Assembly: GCA_964604415.1 (NCBI GenBank)
Contig: CAZRYT010000004.1
Location: forward strand, 1 to 37,580
Direction: 5' to 3'
DNA length: 37,580 bases
From: CAZJQT01 sp964604415
GTDB taxonomy: Bacteria > Patescibacteriota > Saccharimonadia > Saccharimonadales > CAZJQT01
Of the stretch, positions 24,780 through 31,790 are shown piece after piece. The notes beneath the pieces were generated by a model. It saw only the letters and a list, made by a program, of their open reading frames with translations. It was not told the DNA's origin and ran no database searches. Made by a program: the position numbers and the translations under genes. Position 1 is the stretch's first letter. Each line of letters begins with the position of its first letter.

Positions 24780-25505
24780 ATGACTAATTTACACATTGAG
24801 ATAGGAAATCAGTTACCGGTACTTGAAACTGATCCTGACTTGCGGACACGAGTCCAAACTCTTGTATTCGATAACGATAAATTCCGCAACGGCTTAGTCG
24901 CAACTGGCCTGCCCGAGGCCGCTGTTGGATCATTATTGTTAAAGGCTACCTATGATGAACATTCTTATACCAAGGGTGGAGTTTATACAACATACAACCG
25001 AGATAAACATACGTTAGCTATTGTTTTAAACGATAGTCACCTTATAAACGAAAGAGAACTCAAGGGTGCCTGGGACGGAGTTAATCACGAAGTGAACGGT
25101 AATCCAATTTCGAATGTTATTAACTACGACCTAGCTAGGTATGCGCAATATATAACTGACAAAACGGTTCGAAATAATACGTCAGTTGCGCTTGATAGGT
25201 TATATTCTAAAGAAGTTGGTAGATCCAATTTGCGACTATTATCTCGGCTTGCTTTGGCTGGTTCTGGTGTAGGTGCCGAAATGGCTCATGACCTAACAGA
25301 TTATCATCCAATACTCGGTAGCTCTGCAGGCTTGGTTGCAGCTTTCTTTATAACTGTTCCTGTAGTCCAATTTCGCAACAGACGTGACAAAGGTAAGTAT
25401 GAACCCTTGCAAGCTAACCTAAACCAAAGGGCAGAGGATTTTGCACAGAGCCAGCATGCACATGATTTGTTTGACGGCGTAGTAAGGTTTGAGTGGCTAA
25501 AGTAG
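24780..25505 (+). CDS. Unknown protein with a C-terminal membrane hairpin, between secY and infA
   Basis: 241 residues from ATG 24780, chosen because GGAGGG (24771-24776) precedes it; ATG 24762 is an in-frame alternative that adds six residues. The first ~150 residues are soluble and polar. Then two hydrophobic segments follow (LLSRLALAGSGVGAEMA; SAGLVAAFFITVPVVQF) and a basic RNRRDKGKYEP turn, suggesting anchoring in the membrane. A NHEVNG sequence is present but lacks the second His of a zinc-protease motif, so no enzyme is claimed. No family recognised. Confidence 0.7.
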   Translation: MTNLHIEIGNQLPVLETDPDLRTRVQTLVFDNDKFRNGLVATGLPEAAVGSLLLKATYDEHSYTKGGVYTTYNRDKHTLAIVLNDSHLINERELKGAWDGVNHEVNGNPISNVINYDLARYAQYITDKTVRNNTSVALDRLYSKEVGRSNLRLLSRLALAGSGVGAEMAHDLTDYHPILGSSAGLVAAFFITVPVVQFRNRRDKGKYEPLQANLNQRAEDFAQSQHAHDLFDGVVRFEWLK

Positions 25506-25524
25506 CAACTCTGAAAACTCAGGG

Positions 25525-25553
25525 TTTACAAACAGATAGGCATTTGATAGAAT
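25525..25553 (+). promoter_or_regulatory. Promoter of infA
   Basis: TTTACA (25525-25530), 17-bp spacer, TAGAAT (25548-25553). The predicted start near 25560 leaves only ~11 nt before the infA ATG, with no ribosome-binding site. Confidence 0.62.
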
Positions 25554-25571
25554 TACTTGTCGTTATATTTT

Positions 25572-25790
25572 ATGGCAAACAAGGAAGTTATTGAGCTTGA
25601 AGGAACAGTTGTCGAGGCTTTGCCAGGGACACAGTTCAGAGTAGAGCTGGAAAATGGTCATAAAATTATAGCTCATGTCGCCGGTAAGATGCGGAAACAC
25701 TACATTCGCCTCGTGCCTGGAGACAGCGTTACGGTTGAGTTGACCCCTTACGATCTAACTAAGGGAAGAATCACCTATCGCAAGTCGTAA
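25572..25790 (+). CDS. infA: Translation initiation factor IF-1
   Basis: 72 residues from ATG 25572 (MANKEVIELEGTVVEALPG), the normal IF-1 start and length; an upstream TTG at 25557 is rejected. OB-fold segments FRVELENGHKIIAHVAGKMR and KHYIRLVPGDSVTVELTPYD are conserved. IF-1 blocks the A site during initiation. No Shine-Dalgarno and a very short leader, so it too may initiate in a leaderless-like way. Confidence 0.97.
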   Translation: MANKEVIELEGTVVEALPGTQFRVELENGHKIIAHVAGKMRKHYIRLVPGDSVTVELTPYDLTKGRITYRKS

Positions 25791-25837
25791 TAACCTATAA
25801 AGCAGTGAGTCAAGCCCCTGAAAGGAGCGTGATCCGT

Positions 25838-25954
25838 ATGAAAGTACGTGCCAGTGTCAAAAAAATCAGCCCTGATGACAAGATTGTCCGCCGCAAGGGT
25901 CGTTTGTATGTTATTAACAAGTTCAAACCTAAGCACAAACAGAGGCAAGGTTAA
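25838..25954 (+). CDS. rpmJ: 50S ribosomal protein L36, zinc-free form
   Basis: 38 residues, with AAAGGAG about 11 nt upstream. MKVRASVKKI and the end PKHKQRQG are unmistakable L36, but the zinc ligands are gone: the usual CRNC reads SPDD and the later Cys is Asn (VINKFKPKH). TAATG overlap with rpsM. Confidence 0.95.
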   Translation: MKVRASVKKISPDDKIVRRKGRLYVINKFKPKHKQRQG

Positions 25955-26340
25955 TGGCTAGAATTTCTGGTGTAACTATTCCTGACCAAAAACAAGTTCA
26001 GATAGCCCTGACTTATATCTATGGTATTGGGCCAAAAACCAGTGCTGATATCTTGGCGCGGGCTAATGTACCACCAACTTCACGGGTTAAGAACCTAACT
26101 GAGAGTGAAATCTCTAACATTCAAGACGTTATAAACGAACATTACACCATAGAAGGTGAACTGCAGCGTGTAGTCAGCACCAACATCAAGCGCCTGAAAG
26201 ACATCAACGCTTACCGTGGCCTACGACACAAACTGAACCTACCTGTCCGCGGACAACGCACTCGCACTAACGGCCGCACCAAGCGTGGTCGTCGCGTAGC
26301 AGTCGGTGGCGCACAACCTAAATCAGCAACTAAGACTTAA
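25954..26340 (+). CDS. rpsM: 30S ribosomal protein S13
   Basis: 128 residues. MARISGVTIPDQKQVQIALT, YIYGIGPKTSADIL and the C-terminal RGQRTRTNGRTKRGRR are diagnostic. S13 contacts P-site tRNA and forms bridge B1. It begins the alpha operon, in the conserved order S13-S11-S4-alpha-L17. Confidence 0.98.
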   Translation: MARISGVTIPDQKQVQIALTYIYGIGPKTSADILARANVPPTSRVKNLTESEISNIQDVINEHYTIEGELQRVVSTNIKRLKDINAYRGLRHKLNLPVRGQRTRTNGRTKRGRRVAVGGAQPKSATKT

Positions 26341-26348
26341 GGCAGAAT

Positions 26349-26834
26349 ATGGCAGATACTGAAACACCAGTTGCAGACAAAGACGTCAAAACCGAAGAAG
26401 TGGCGATTGATACTAAGGATACTAAGCCTGAAGTTGCTGAAGATGGTAAGCCAGCTGTAAAGAAGCGCAAGAAAGCTAAGCGTTCTGTTCCAGTCGGCCA
26501 AGTCCACGTGTTAGCGACCTTTAATAACACTATTATTAGCTTTACCGACCCTAAGGGCGGCGTTTTGACTGTTTCTAGCGCTGGCGCCTGTGGCTTTAGG
26601 GGTTCTAAGAAAGGCACAGCCTACGCAGCCCAAGTGGCTTTAGAGAAAGCTGGCCAATTGGCCAAGCAAACTTATGGTCTGAGCAAAGTTGATGTTTATG
26701 TAAAAGGTATTGGTCTAGGCCGTGAAGCGGCTATTAGAAGCCTACAGAACCTAGGCATCATGGTTGATAGCATTACAGATGTAACTGGTATACCACATGG
26801 TGGCGTGCGGCCTAGAAAGGCTAGGAGAGTCTAA
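26349..26834 (+). CDS. rpsK: 30S ribosomal protein S11 with an acidic N-terminal extension
   Basis: 161 residues against ~129. The family core begins near residue 47 (PVGQVHVLATFNNTIISFTD) and ends in DVTGIPHGGVRPRKARRV. The first ~45 residues are Asp/Glu/Lys/Thr-rich, then switch to a basic KKRKKAKRS patch. S11 lines the platform near the mRNA exit. TAATG overlap with rpsD. Confidence 0.97.
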   Translation: MADTETPVADKDVKTEEVAIDTKDTKPEVAEDGKPAVKKRKKAKRSVPVGQVHVLATFNNTIISFTDPKGGVLTVSSAGACGFRGSKKGTAYAAQVALEKAGQLAKQTYGLSKVDVYVKGIGLGREAAIRSLQNLGIMVDSITDVTGIPHGGVRPRKARRV

Positions 26835-27451
26835 TGGCTAAAGAAAACCAATCGATTGCTAAGATGTCGCGCCGTGAGGGCTATGCTCTGCATCCTAAGG
26901 CACACAAGATCCTAATCAAGCGCACGGCATTACCGGGTCAGCTCAATACAATGCGCGGTCCTAACAAACCAAGCCAGTTCGCTATCCAACTGCGTGAAAA
27001 GCAGAAGGTCAAACGACTTTATGGTCTACTTGAGCGTCAATTCAGCAAACTTATGAAAGAAGCATCACGTAGCCGTGGCCAATCCGGCGCTATGTTACTA
27101 GAACTTCTGGAGCGCCGGGCAGATAACGCCGTTTATAGGGCTGGTTTAGCACCGAGCCGCCGCGCTTCTAGACAATTAGTTAGTCATGGCCACTTTACGC
27201 TTAACGGCCGTCGTTTTGATATCCCATCACTAAGAGTAAAGGCTGGCGACGTGCTAGTTGTGCGTGATCACAGCAAACAGACTGAGTATTTCAAGAAAAT
27301 TGATGATACCAGCCCAGCGCCTAGCGCTATCCCGGCTTGGATGAAGGTGGAGAGGAAGAAGTTAACCATAACGATAACTGGGGTCCCGACCAGGGATGAT
27401 GCCGAGCCAGATATAAATGATCAATTAATAGTCGAATACTATTCACGCTAA
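26834..27451 (+). CDS. rpsD: 30S ribosomal protein S4, without the N-terminal zinc motif
   Basis: 205 residues. The S4 RNA-binding domain is clear (RRADNAVYRAGLAPSRRASR; LVSHGHFTLNGRRFDIPSL). The N-terminal domain has no Cys, so it is the zinc-free type. S4 is a primary 16S binder and regulates the alpha operon in E. coli. rpoA follows after 14 nt with its own AAGGAGG. Confidence 0.97.
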   Translation: MAKENQSIAKMSRREGYALHPKAHKILIKRTALPGQLNTMRGPNKPSQFAIQLREKQKVKRLYGLLERQFSKLMKEASRSRGQSGAMLLELLERRADNAVYRAGLAPSRRASRQLVSHGHFTLNGRRFDIPSLRVKAGDVLVVRDHSKQTEYFKKIDDTSPAPSAIPAWMKVERKKLTITITGVPTRDDAEPDINDQLIVEYYSR

Positions 27452-27465
27452 GGAGGCGAGATAAT

Positions 27466-28407
27466 ATGTCAAAACACATTCATACACCAGGAATCGTCAA
27501 AATTGACGACCACAACCCAACCAAAGCAACCTTTAGCGTAGAACCTTTGCACACTGGTTACGGCATGACGCTAGGCAATAGCCTACGCCGCGTGCTGCTA
27601 TCTAGCATTAATGGCGCTGCTATCACTTCATTCAAGATTGAAGGCGTTAGCCACGAATTTGCCACCGTTAAAGGCGTCAAAGAAGACGTCGTTGACATCA
27701 TGATGAATCTCAAGCTGATCCGCTTTAAATCTTTTAGCGATGAGCCACAGACTTTGCGGATTGTAAAATCTGGTAAGGGCAAAGTTACCGCCAAAGACAT
27801 CAAAACTAACGCTGATGTTGAAGTTGTTAACCCTAGCCAATTAATTGCCACTCTAGACGATGACAAAGCTAAGTTTGTCATGGACGTGGTTGTTGAGTCT
27901 GGCCGTGGTTACCGTACCATCGACGAAGGCGCGGCTAAGAAAGCTAGCGATTTTGTCGCTCTTGACGCTGTCTTTAGTCCTGTCATCCGCGTACGTTTTA
28001 AGGTAGAGAACACTCGTGTTGGTCAGATTACTGACCTTGACCGTTTGGTCATCACTATCGACACTGATGGTTCATTGAGCCCACGTGACGCTTTTGAAGA
28101 AGCCGCTGCAATTCTAATCAACCAATATACCGCCTTAGCTGGCCAAACAAGGGTTGAAACCGCTGCAGCCCTAACTGCTGACAAAGACGAACCAGGTGAC
28201 CAAGAAAGTGACGAAAGTGCCGAGCTAATGACACCTATTGAGGACCTAAACCTGTCAGCTCGCACCACTAATGCATTGATCAACAATGACATTCACACCT
28301 TTAAAGACTTGTTCTCTTTAAGCGATATCGAGCTCAAGGAGCTAAAAGGCTTCGGCAGCAAAGCCTTAGAAGAAGTTAAGCAAAAGATGGCGGAGTTGGA
28401 GCTTTAA
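27466..28407 (+). CDS. rpoA: RNA polymerase alpha subunit
   Basis: 313 residues. N-terminal domain: GYGMTLGNSLRRVLLSSING, the dimerisation/beta-contact region. C-terminal domain: LNLSARTTNALINNDIHTF, whose Arg and Asn correspond to the UP-element-binding R265 and N268 of E. coli, then KGFGSKALEEVKQKM. Promoter UP elements could therefore be read normally. A Glu/Asp-rich linker joins the domains. Strong AAGGAGG ribosome-binding site. Confidence 0.98.
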   Translation: MSKHIHTPGIVKIDDHNPTKATFSVEPLHTGYGMTLGNSLRRVLLSSINGAAITSFKIEGVSHEFATVKGVKEDVVDIMMNLKLIRFKSFSDEPQTLRIVKSGKGKVTAKDIKTNADVEVVNPSQLIATLDDDKAKFVMDVVVESGRGYRTIDEGAAKKASDFVALDAVFSPVIRVRFKVENTRVGQITDLDRLVITIDTDGSLSPRDAFEEAAAILINQYTALAGQTRVETAAALTADKDEPGDQESDESAELMTPIEDLNLSARTTNALINNDIHTFKDLFSLSDIELKELKGFGSKALEEVKQKMAELEL

Positions 28408-28409
28408 CA

Positions 28410-28943
28410 ATGCATAGGCACGGATACGTCGGTAGAAAGTTCCACCGCGAGACCGATCAACGTCGGGCCTTGATTAAAGGCCTGGCTGATTCTTTGGTCA
28501 AGTACGAGTCTATTGAAACTACCCTACCGAAAGCTAAAGAAATCGTGCCTTATGTTGAAAAGCTCATCACCAAGGCTAAGAAAGGTGATTTACACAATCG
28601 TCGTCAGGTTATTGGCGGGCTGCAAACCGTAGAGAGCGCTCATAAGCTAGTTGACGAGATTGCCCCTAAGCTAAAGAGCCGCAACAGTGGTTACTTGCGT
28701 ATTGAGCGTACAACCTTGCGCCGCGGCGATAATACCCAAATGGCCAAAGTCAGCTTCGTTGATGATATTGTTAAAGCCGCCAAGAAAACGGACGAGCCAA
28801 CCAAAGCCGTTAAACCAGCTGAAAAAGTTGAGACTGAGCAGTCAAAAGACACTAAACCGGTGACTTCAACCGGCCGCTCGGGCAAACTGCACACTACCGG
28901 CGTTCAAGCCGCTAAGCGTACCGGCAGAAGGGGTGACCGCTAA
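28410..28943 (+). CDS. rplQ: 50S ribosomal protein L17 with a C-terminal extension
   Basis: 177 residues against ~127. Start MHRHGYVGRKFHRETDQRRA and ESIETTLPKAKEIVPYVEKL identify it; YLRIERTTLRRGDNTQMAKV ends the core. The extra ~55 residues are Lys/Thr/Glu-rich, then Gly/Arg-rich at the very end. L17 lies close to the tunnel exit. TAATG overlap with rplM. Confidence 0.96.
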   Translation: MHRHGYVGRKFHRETDQRRALIKGLADSLVKYESIETTLPKAKEIVPYVEKLITKAKKGDLHNRRQVIGGLQTVESAHKLVDEIAPKLKSRNSGYLRIERTTLRRGDNTQMAKVSFVDDIVKAAKKTDEPTKAVKPAEKVETEQSKDTKPVTSTGRSGKLHTTGVQAAKRTGRRGDR

Positions 28944-29383
28944 TGAAAACTTATAGCGCCAAACCAGCCGACGTCGTAAGAGCTTGGTATGTTCTAGACG
29001 CCAGCCAAATCCCAGTTGGCCGCCTAGCGACTCAAGCCGCTAAGTTATTGATTGGCAAAGATAAACCACAGTTTACTAAGCACATTGACTGTGGCGACTA
29101 CGTCATAGTTATAAACGCTGACAGTTTGGTCGTAACTGGTAAAAAGGCCGAGCAAAAGATGTTTTACCGTCACAGCGGCTTTCCAGGTGGTTTGACCGAG
29201 ATAACCCAACGCCAACAGATGGAGAAAGATTCAACCAAGGTTGTTAAGAACGCCATCCGTGGCATGTTGCCAGTCAATAAACTACGCGCTGAGCGACTTA
29301 ACCGCTTGAAGATTTACGCTGATGATCAACATGGCCACGAAGCCCAGAAACCGCAACTACTAAACCTAAAGGAAACAAAATAA
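28943..29383 (+). CDS. rplM: 50S ribosomal protein L13
   Basis: 146 residues. RAWYVLDASQIPVGRLATQA, YVIVINADSLVVTGKKAEQK, FYRHSGFPGG and AIRGMLPVNKLRAERLNRLK are signatures. L13 is an early 50S assembly protein. It is fused here to the end of the alpha operon, together with rpsI. TAATG overlap with rpsI. Confidence 0.98.
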   Translation: MKTYSAKPADVVRAWYVLDASQIPVGRLATQAAKLLIGKDKPQFTKHIDCGDYVIVINADSLVVTGKKAEQKMFYRHSGFPGGLTEITQRQQMEKDSTKVVKNAIRGMLPVNKLRAERLNRLKIYADDQHGHEAQKPQLLNLKETK

Positions 29384-29781
29384 TGGCAGAAGCTAAATAT
29401 CACTACGCCTTAGGGCGCCGCAAGAGCTCAACCGCTCGTGTCCGTTTACTGGGTGGCAAAGGTGTTATAACTATCAACAAAATGCCAGCTGCAGAATATT
29501 TTGCAGACAGCAAGTTCCTGATTCATGAGCTAAATAAGCCATTTACAGTTCTAGAAATTGAGAATAAGTATGACGTTAGTGCCGTAGTTAAAGGTGGCGG
29601 ACATGCTAGCCAAGCTGATGCTATTAGACTAGGTATAGCTAAGGCTTTGGCACTTATGAACGAAGACCTCAAGAGTACATTGCGCCGAGCCGACATGCTA
29701 GGACGTGATCCCCGAGAGAAAGAACGCAAGAAGTTCGGCCTCAAGAGCGCCCGCAAACAACGCCAGTTCACAAAACGTTAG
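29383..29781 (+). CDS. rpsI: 30S ribosomal protein S9
   Basis: 132 residues. YHYALGRRKSSTARVRLLGG and the tail KKFGLKSARKQRQFTKR, whose final Lys-Arg reaches the P-site tRNA, are diagnostic. It is the last gene of the ribosomal run. Only 5 bp separate its stop from the end of the reverse-strand gene, and no good terminator hairpin is visible there. Confidence 0.98.
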   Translation: MAEAKYHYALGRRKSSTARVRLLGGKGVITINKMPAAEYFADSKFLIHELNKPFTVLEIENKYDVSAVVKGGGHASQADAIRLGIAKALALMNEDLKSTLRRADMLGRDPREKERKKFGLKSARKQRQFTKR

Positions 29782-29786
29782 TATTT

Positions 29787-30401
29787 TTAGTCCTCTAGAT
29801 CAATGTCTAAAACAGGGGTTTTATTAGCTTCTGTAATTGTATCTCTAAGCATATTATCGCGTTGATCTTTTAATCCTCTAAGAGTTACTTCTGCATCAAA
29901 AATATTGCCGTCTGCTTTTGCGATAGCTACCGGGACTTCTGTAGCCCATTCTATAAGTCTGGTCACAACTTTGCGCTGACAATCAAAGCATTGTTTATCC
30001 TGAGCAGTTATTTTATCTTCAGCAGGTTCTTCGCCGAACTCCTGTCCAGCGCATTCAGCTACGATTAAGCTGTCTTCGAGCACATGTCCATTAGCAAAAT
30101 CTACTTTGTCTAGCGATAGTTCCATTCGACAGCCGCTATCAAAGATAGGCCCGTCTTCCATATCAGCCAGTTTTGAATGACAATTATCAGGTGTGAACTT
30201 CTCGAATAAACTTTCAGTAGCTTCTTCTAGCCCATTATAGCCACCACGCCCCATACCCATACCAGGAATCCATTCAACCTTGTCCACCTTTATAACTTCC
30301 CCTAAAACCTCATTCAAAGCTCCTGATAGATCGTTAACGGGTACTTCCAGTCTTACTGGGTCTGTTTGATAAGCCACACTTTCAATCTTTTGAATTCCCA
30401 T
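29787..30401 (-). CDS. Unknown 204-residue acidic protein with a CxxC motif
   Basis: Reverse strand; ATG at 30401-30399 with AAGGAG 6 bases upstream on that strand. The protein is acidic and soluble. Cys are in DNCHS, SGCRM, ECAGQ and KQCFDCQRK, the last a CxxC. A Gly/Met run (GMGMGRGGYNG) sits near residue 50. No signal peptide, no recognised family. It converges with rpsI and diverges from the trp leader; its promoter must overlap or abut that of the attenuator. The Cys pattern recalls the small proteins of the str region, but no homology is proven. Confidence 0.72.
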   Translation of the reverse strand: MGIQKIESVAYQTDPVRLEVPVNDLSGALNEVLGEVIKVDKVEWIPGMGMGRGGYNGLEEATESLFEKFTPDNCHSKLADMEDGPIFDSGCRMELSLDKVDFANGHVLEDSLIVAECAGQEFGEEPAEDKITAQDKQCFDCQRKVVTRLIEWATEVPVAIAKADGNIFDAEVTLRGLKDQRDNMLRDTITEANKTPVLDIDLED

Positions 30402-30435
30402 TACAACTCCTTAACGGAATATACTTTAGTATGAT

Positions 30436-30463
30436 TTGACCTAATTAGCAAGTCTGCTATACT
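30436..30463 (+). promoter_or_regulatory. Promoter of the trpS attenuator transcript
   Basis: TTGACC (30436-30441), 16-bp spacer, TATACT (30458-30463), with TGC directly before it (extended -10). The predicted transcript start (~30470) meets the leader-peptide ATG at 30471. Confidence 0.65.
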
Positions 30464-30470
30464 CATATTT

Positions 30471-30533
30471 ATGTCAAAGATGACTTATAACTCAGTTTTC
30501 TGGTTTACCGACTCCAAGCAGGCGGCTAGTTAA
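30471..30533 (+). CDS. Putative leaderless leader peptide of the trpS attenuator
   Basis: 20 codons, ATG 30471 to TAA 30531-30533, encoding MSKMTYNSVFWFTDSKQAAS. It has one Trp codon (TGG 30501-30503) flanked by Phe. It lies between a strong promoter and an intrinsic terminator upstream of trpS. A ribosome waiting at the Trp codon would leave GGCGG (30521-30525) free; one reaching the stop codon would cover it. It is too short to identify by composition; the case rests on its position. Confidence 0.55.
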   Translation: MSKMTYNSVFWFTDSKQAAS

Positions 30534-30580
30534 CTTTAGTTTTTAATAAATCAAACGAACCGCCCGAGAGGCGGTTTTTT
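30521..30580 (+). promoter_or_regulatory. Putative tryptophan-responsive attenuator (antiterminator and terminator arms)
   Basis: GGCGG-cta-GTT (30521-30531) can pair with AAC-gaa-CCGCC (30554-30564), which removes the 5' arm of the terminator at 30558-30580. The two folds are mutually exclusive. GGCGG lies within the leader ORF, 18 nt after the Trp codon, so ribosome position decides which fold forms. This is the logic of classical trp attenuation; it is inferred, not tested. Confidence 0.5.
30558..30580 (+). terminator. Intrinsic terminator in the trpS leader
   Basis: AACCGCC (30558-30564), loop CGAGA, GGCGGTT (30570-30576), followed by a T6 run (30575-30580). It stands before, not after, a gene: the next ribosome-binding site begins at 30585. 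Confidence 0.85.
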
Positions 30581-30594
30581 AATTAGGAGATGAT

Positions 30595-30762
30595 ATGTTG
30601 TCCGAGAAAGAAGCAAGAGAAATATTACAGGAAAGAAAAGTGGAGCGGGATCTAACTGAAACCAGGACATGTCTGGAAGTTGTTCAGGACCTTGGTCTTG
30701 TTTCTCTGCGGCCAGAAATAGTTGTCGAACTACCTGATTTAACTGAAGATATTAAGGTATAA
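30595..30762 (+). CDS. 55-residue unknown protein between the attenuator and trpS
   Basis: AGGAG (30585-30589) is 5 nt before ATG 30595; the ORF ends at TAA 30762, three bases before the trpS start. The N-terminal half is a charged helix (EKEAREILQERKVERDLTE), the C-terminal half is Val/Leu/Glu-rich with one Cys. No family recognised. It would be the first gene controlled by the attenuator. Confidence 0.6.
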   Translation: MLSEKEAREILQERKVERDLTETRTCLEVVQDLGLVSLRPEIVVELPDLTEDIKV

Positions 30763-30765
30763 TTC

Positions 30766-31785
30766 ATGATAATGAGTAAACCAGTCATCCTAACTGGCCT
30801 GAGGGCCAATAACGACCTGCATATTGGTCATATTTTTGGGGCAATGTATCCACTGATTGACCTGGCAAAGAAACACTCTGCTGAGTACCAGGTCAGTATG
30901 TTTGTGCCCGATCTACATAGCTTCACAACTCCTATAGACCACAGCAAGCTGCATGATCAAATAATGCAGAACCTGCGTATTTTTGTAGCCGCTGGACTGC
31001 CTTTGGACAATGCCAACATACATATCTACCGTCAAAGTTATGTTCCGGCGCACAGCGAGCTAACCATAATTCTCAATAGCTTCACAGGTTTTGGTGAAAT
31101 GAGCCGAATGACCCAGTTTAAAGATAAATCAGCCAAATTAAATGTTGATCGAGTCAGTGTTGGCCTATTTGACTACCCAGTCCTGATGGCATGCGATATA
31201 TTGCTTTATGACGCTATATATGTGCCGGTTGGCGATGACCAAACACAACATATAGAGTTTACTCGTGACATCGCTGAACGCATGAATAAGCAGTTTGGTA
31301 ATCTGTTTACAATTCCAAAACCGGTTGCTGAGCAGCATAAATTCTTTAACAAAGACCAGGGCTTACGGATCCGTGACCTAATTGACCCTCTGAAAAAGAT
31401 GAGTAAATCCGACGAGACTGGCAAGGGCGTAATATTCCTAAGCGACACACCAGAAATAGCTCACGCCAAAATCATGGGCGCTACTACCGACAGCCTAGCC
31501 AAAATTGAGTACGACTACCAAACGAGACCCGGTGTTAGCAATCTACTGGATATGTATAAGTTACTGGGTGGTGACCCTGATAAATTCATTGGCCAGGTTA
31601 AGTATGGAGCACTCAAAGAAGCCGTGGCTGATCTGGTAGCCAATTTTCTAGATGATTTTGCTGACAAACTAGCCAAAGTTGATGACAAAGCTATTCTGGC
31701 CAAACTGGAAACCAGTGAACAGCTAATGAACAAACAAGCCAACGCCAAACTAGCCAAAGTTCAAAAGGCCGTCGGTCTGCGTTAG
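30766..31785 (+). CDS. trpS: Tryptophanyl-tRNA synthetase
   Basis: 339 residues; class I synthetase that charges tRNA-Trp. HIGH signature LHIGH in the N-terminal Rossmann fold, FTGFGEMSRMTQFKDKSAKL and PVGDDQTQHIEFTRDIAERM (the TrpRS-type nucleotide and Trp pocket region), and KMSKS near residue 208. ATG 30766 has AAGG 8 nt upstream; ATG 30772 (MSKPVILTG) is an alternative. TATAAT at 30758-30763, over the end of the previous ORF, could give a second, nearly leaderless transcript. Its place after a Trp-codon leader strengthens the attenuator idea. Confidence 0.96.
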   Translation: MIMSKPVILTGLRANNDLHIGHIFGAMYPLIDLAKKHSAEYQVSMFVPDLHSFTTPIDHSKLHDQIMQNLRIFVAAGLPLDNANIHIYRQSYVPAHSELTIILNSFTGFGEMSRMTQFKDKSAKLNVDRVSVGLFDYPVLMACDILLYDAIYVPVGDDQTQHIEFTRDIAERMNKQFGNLFTIPKPVAEQHKFFNKDQGLRIRDLIDPLKKMSKSDETGKGVIFLSDTPEIAHAKIMGATTDSLAKIEYDYQTRPGVSNLLDMYKLLGGDPDKFIGQVKYGALKEAVADLVANFLDDFADKLAKVDDKAILAKLETSEQLMNKQANAKLAKVQKAVGLR

Positions 31786-31790
31786 CCAAT

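Noticed and set aside
25060..25090. NHEVNG as a zinc-peptidase motif in the 24780 protein
   Set aside because: The HExxH second histidine is missing and nothing else in the protein looks like a peptidase.
29806..29822. AAAAC/GTTTT hairpin as a terminator after rpsI
   Set aside because: Only about five A-T-rich pairs, no U run, and it lies inside the reverse-strand coding region.
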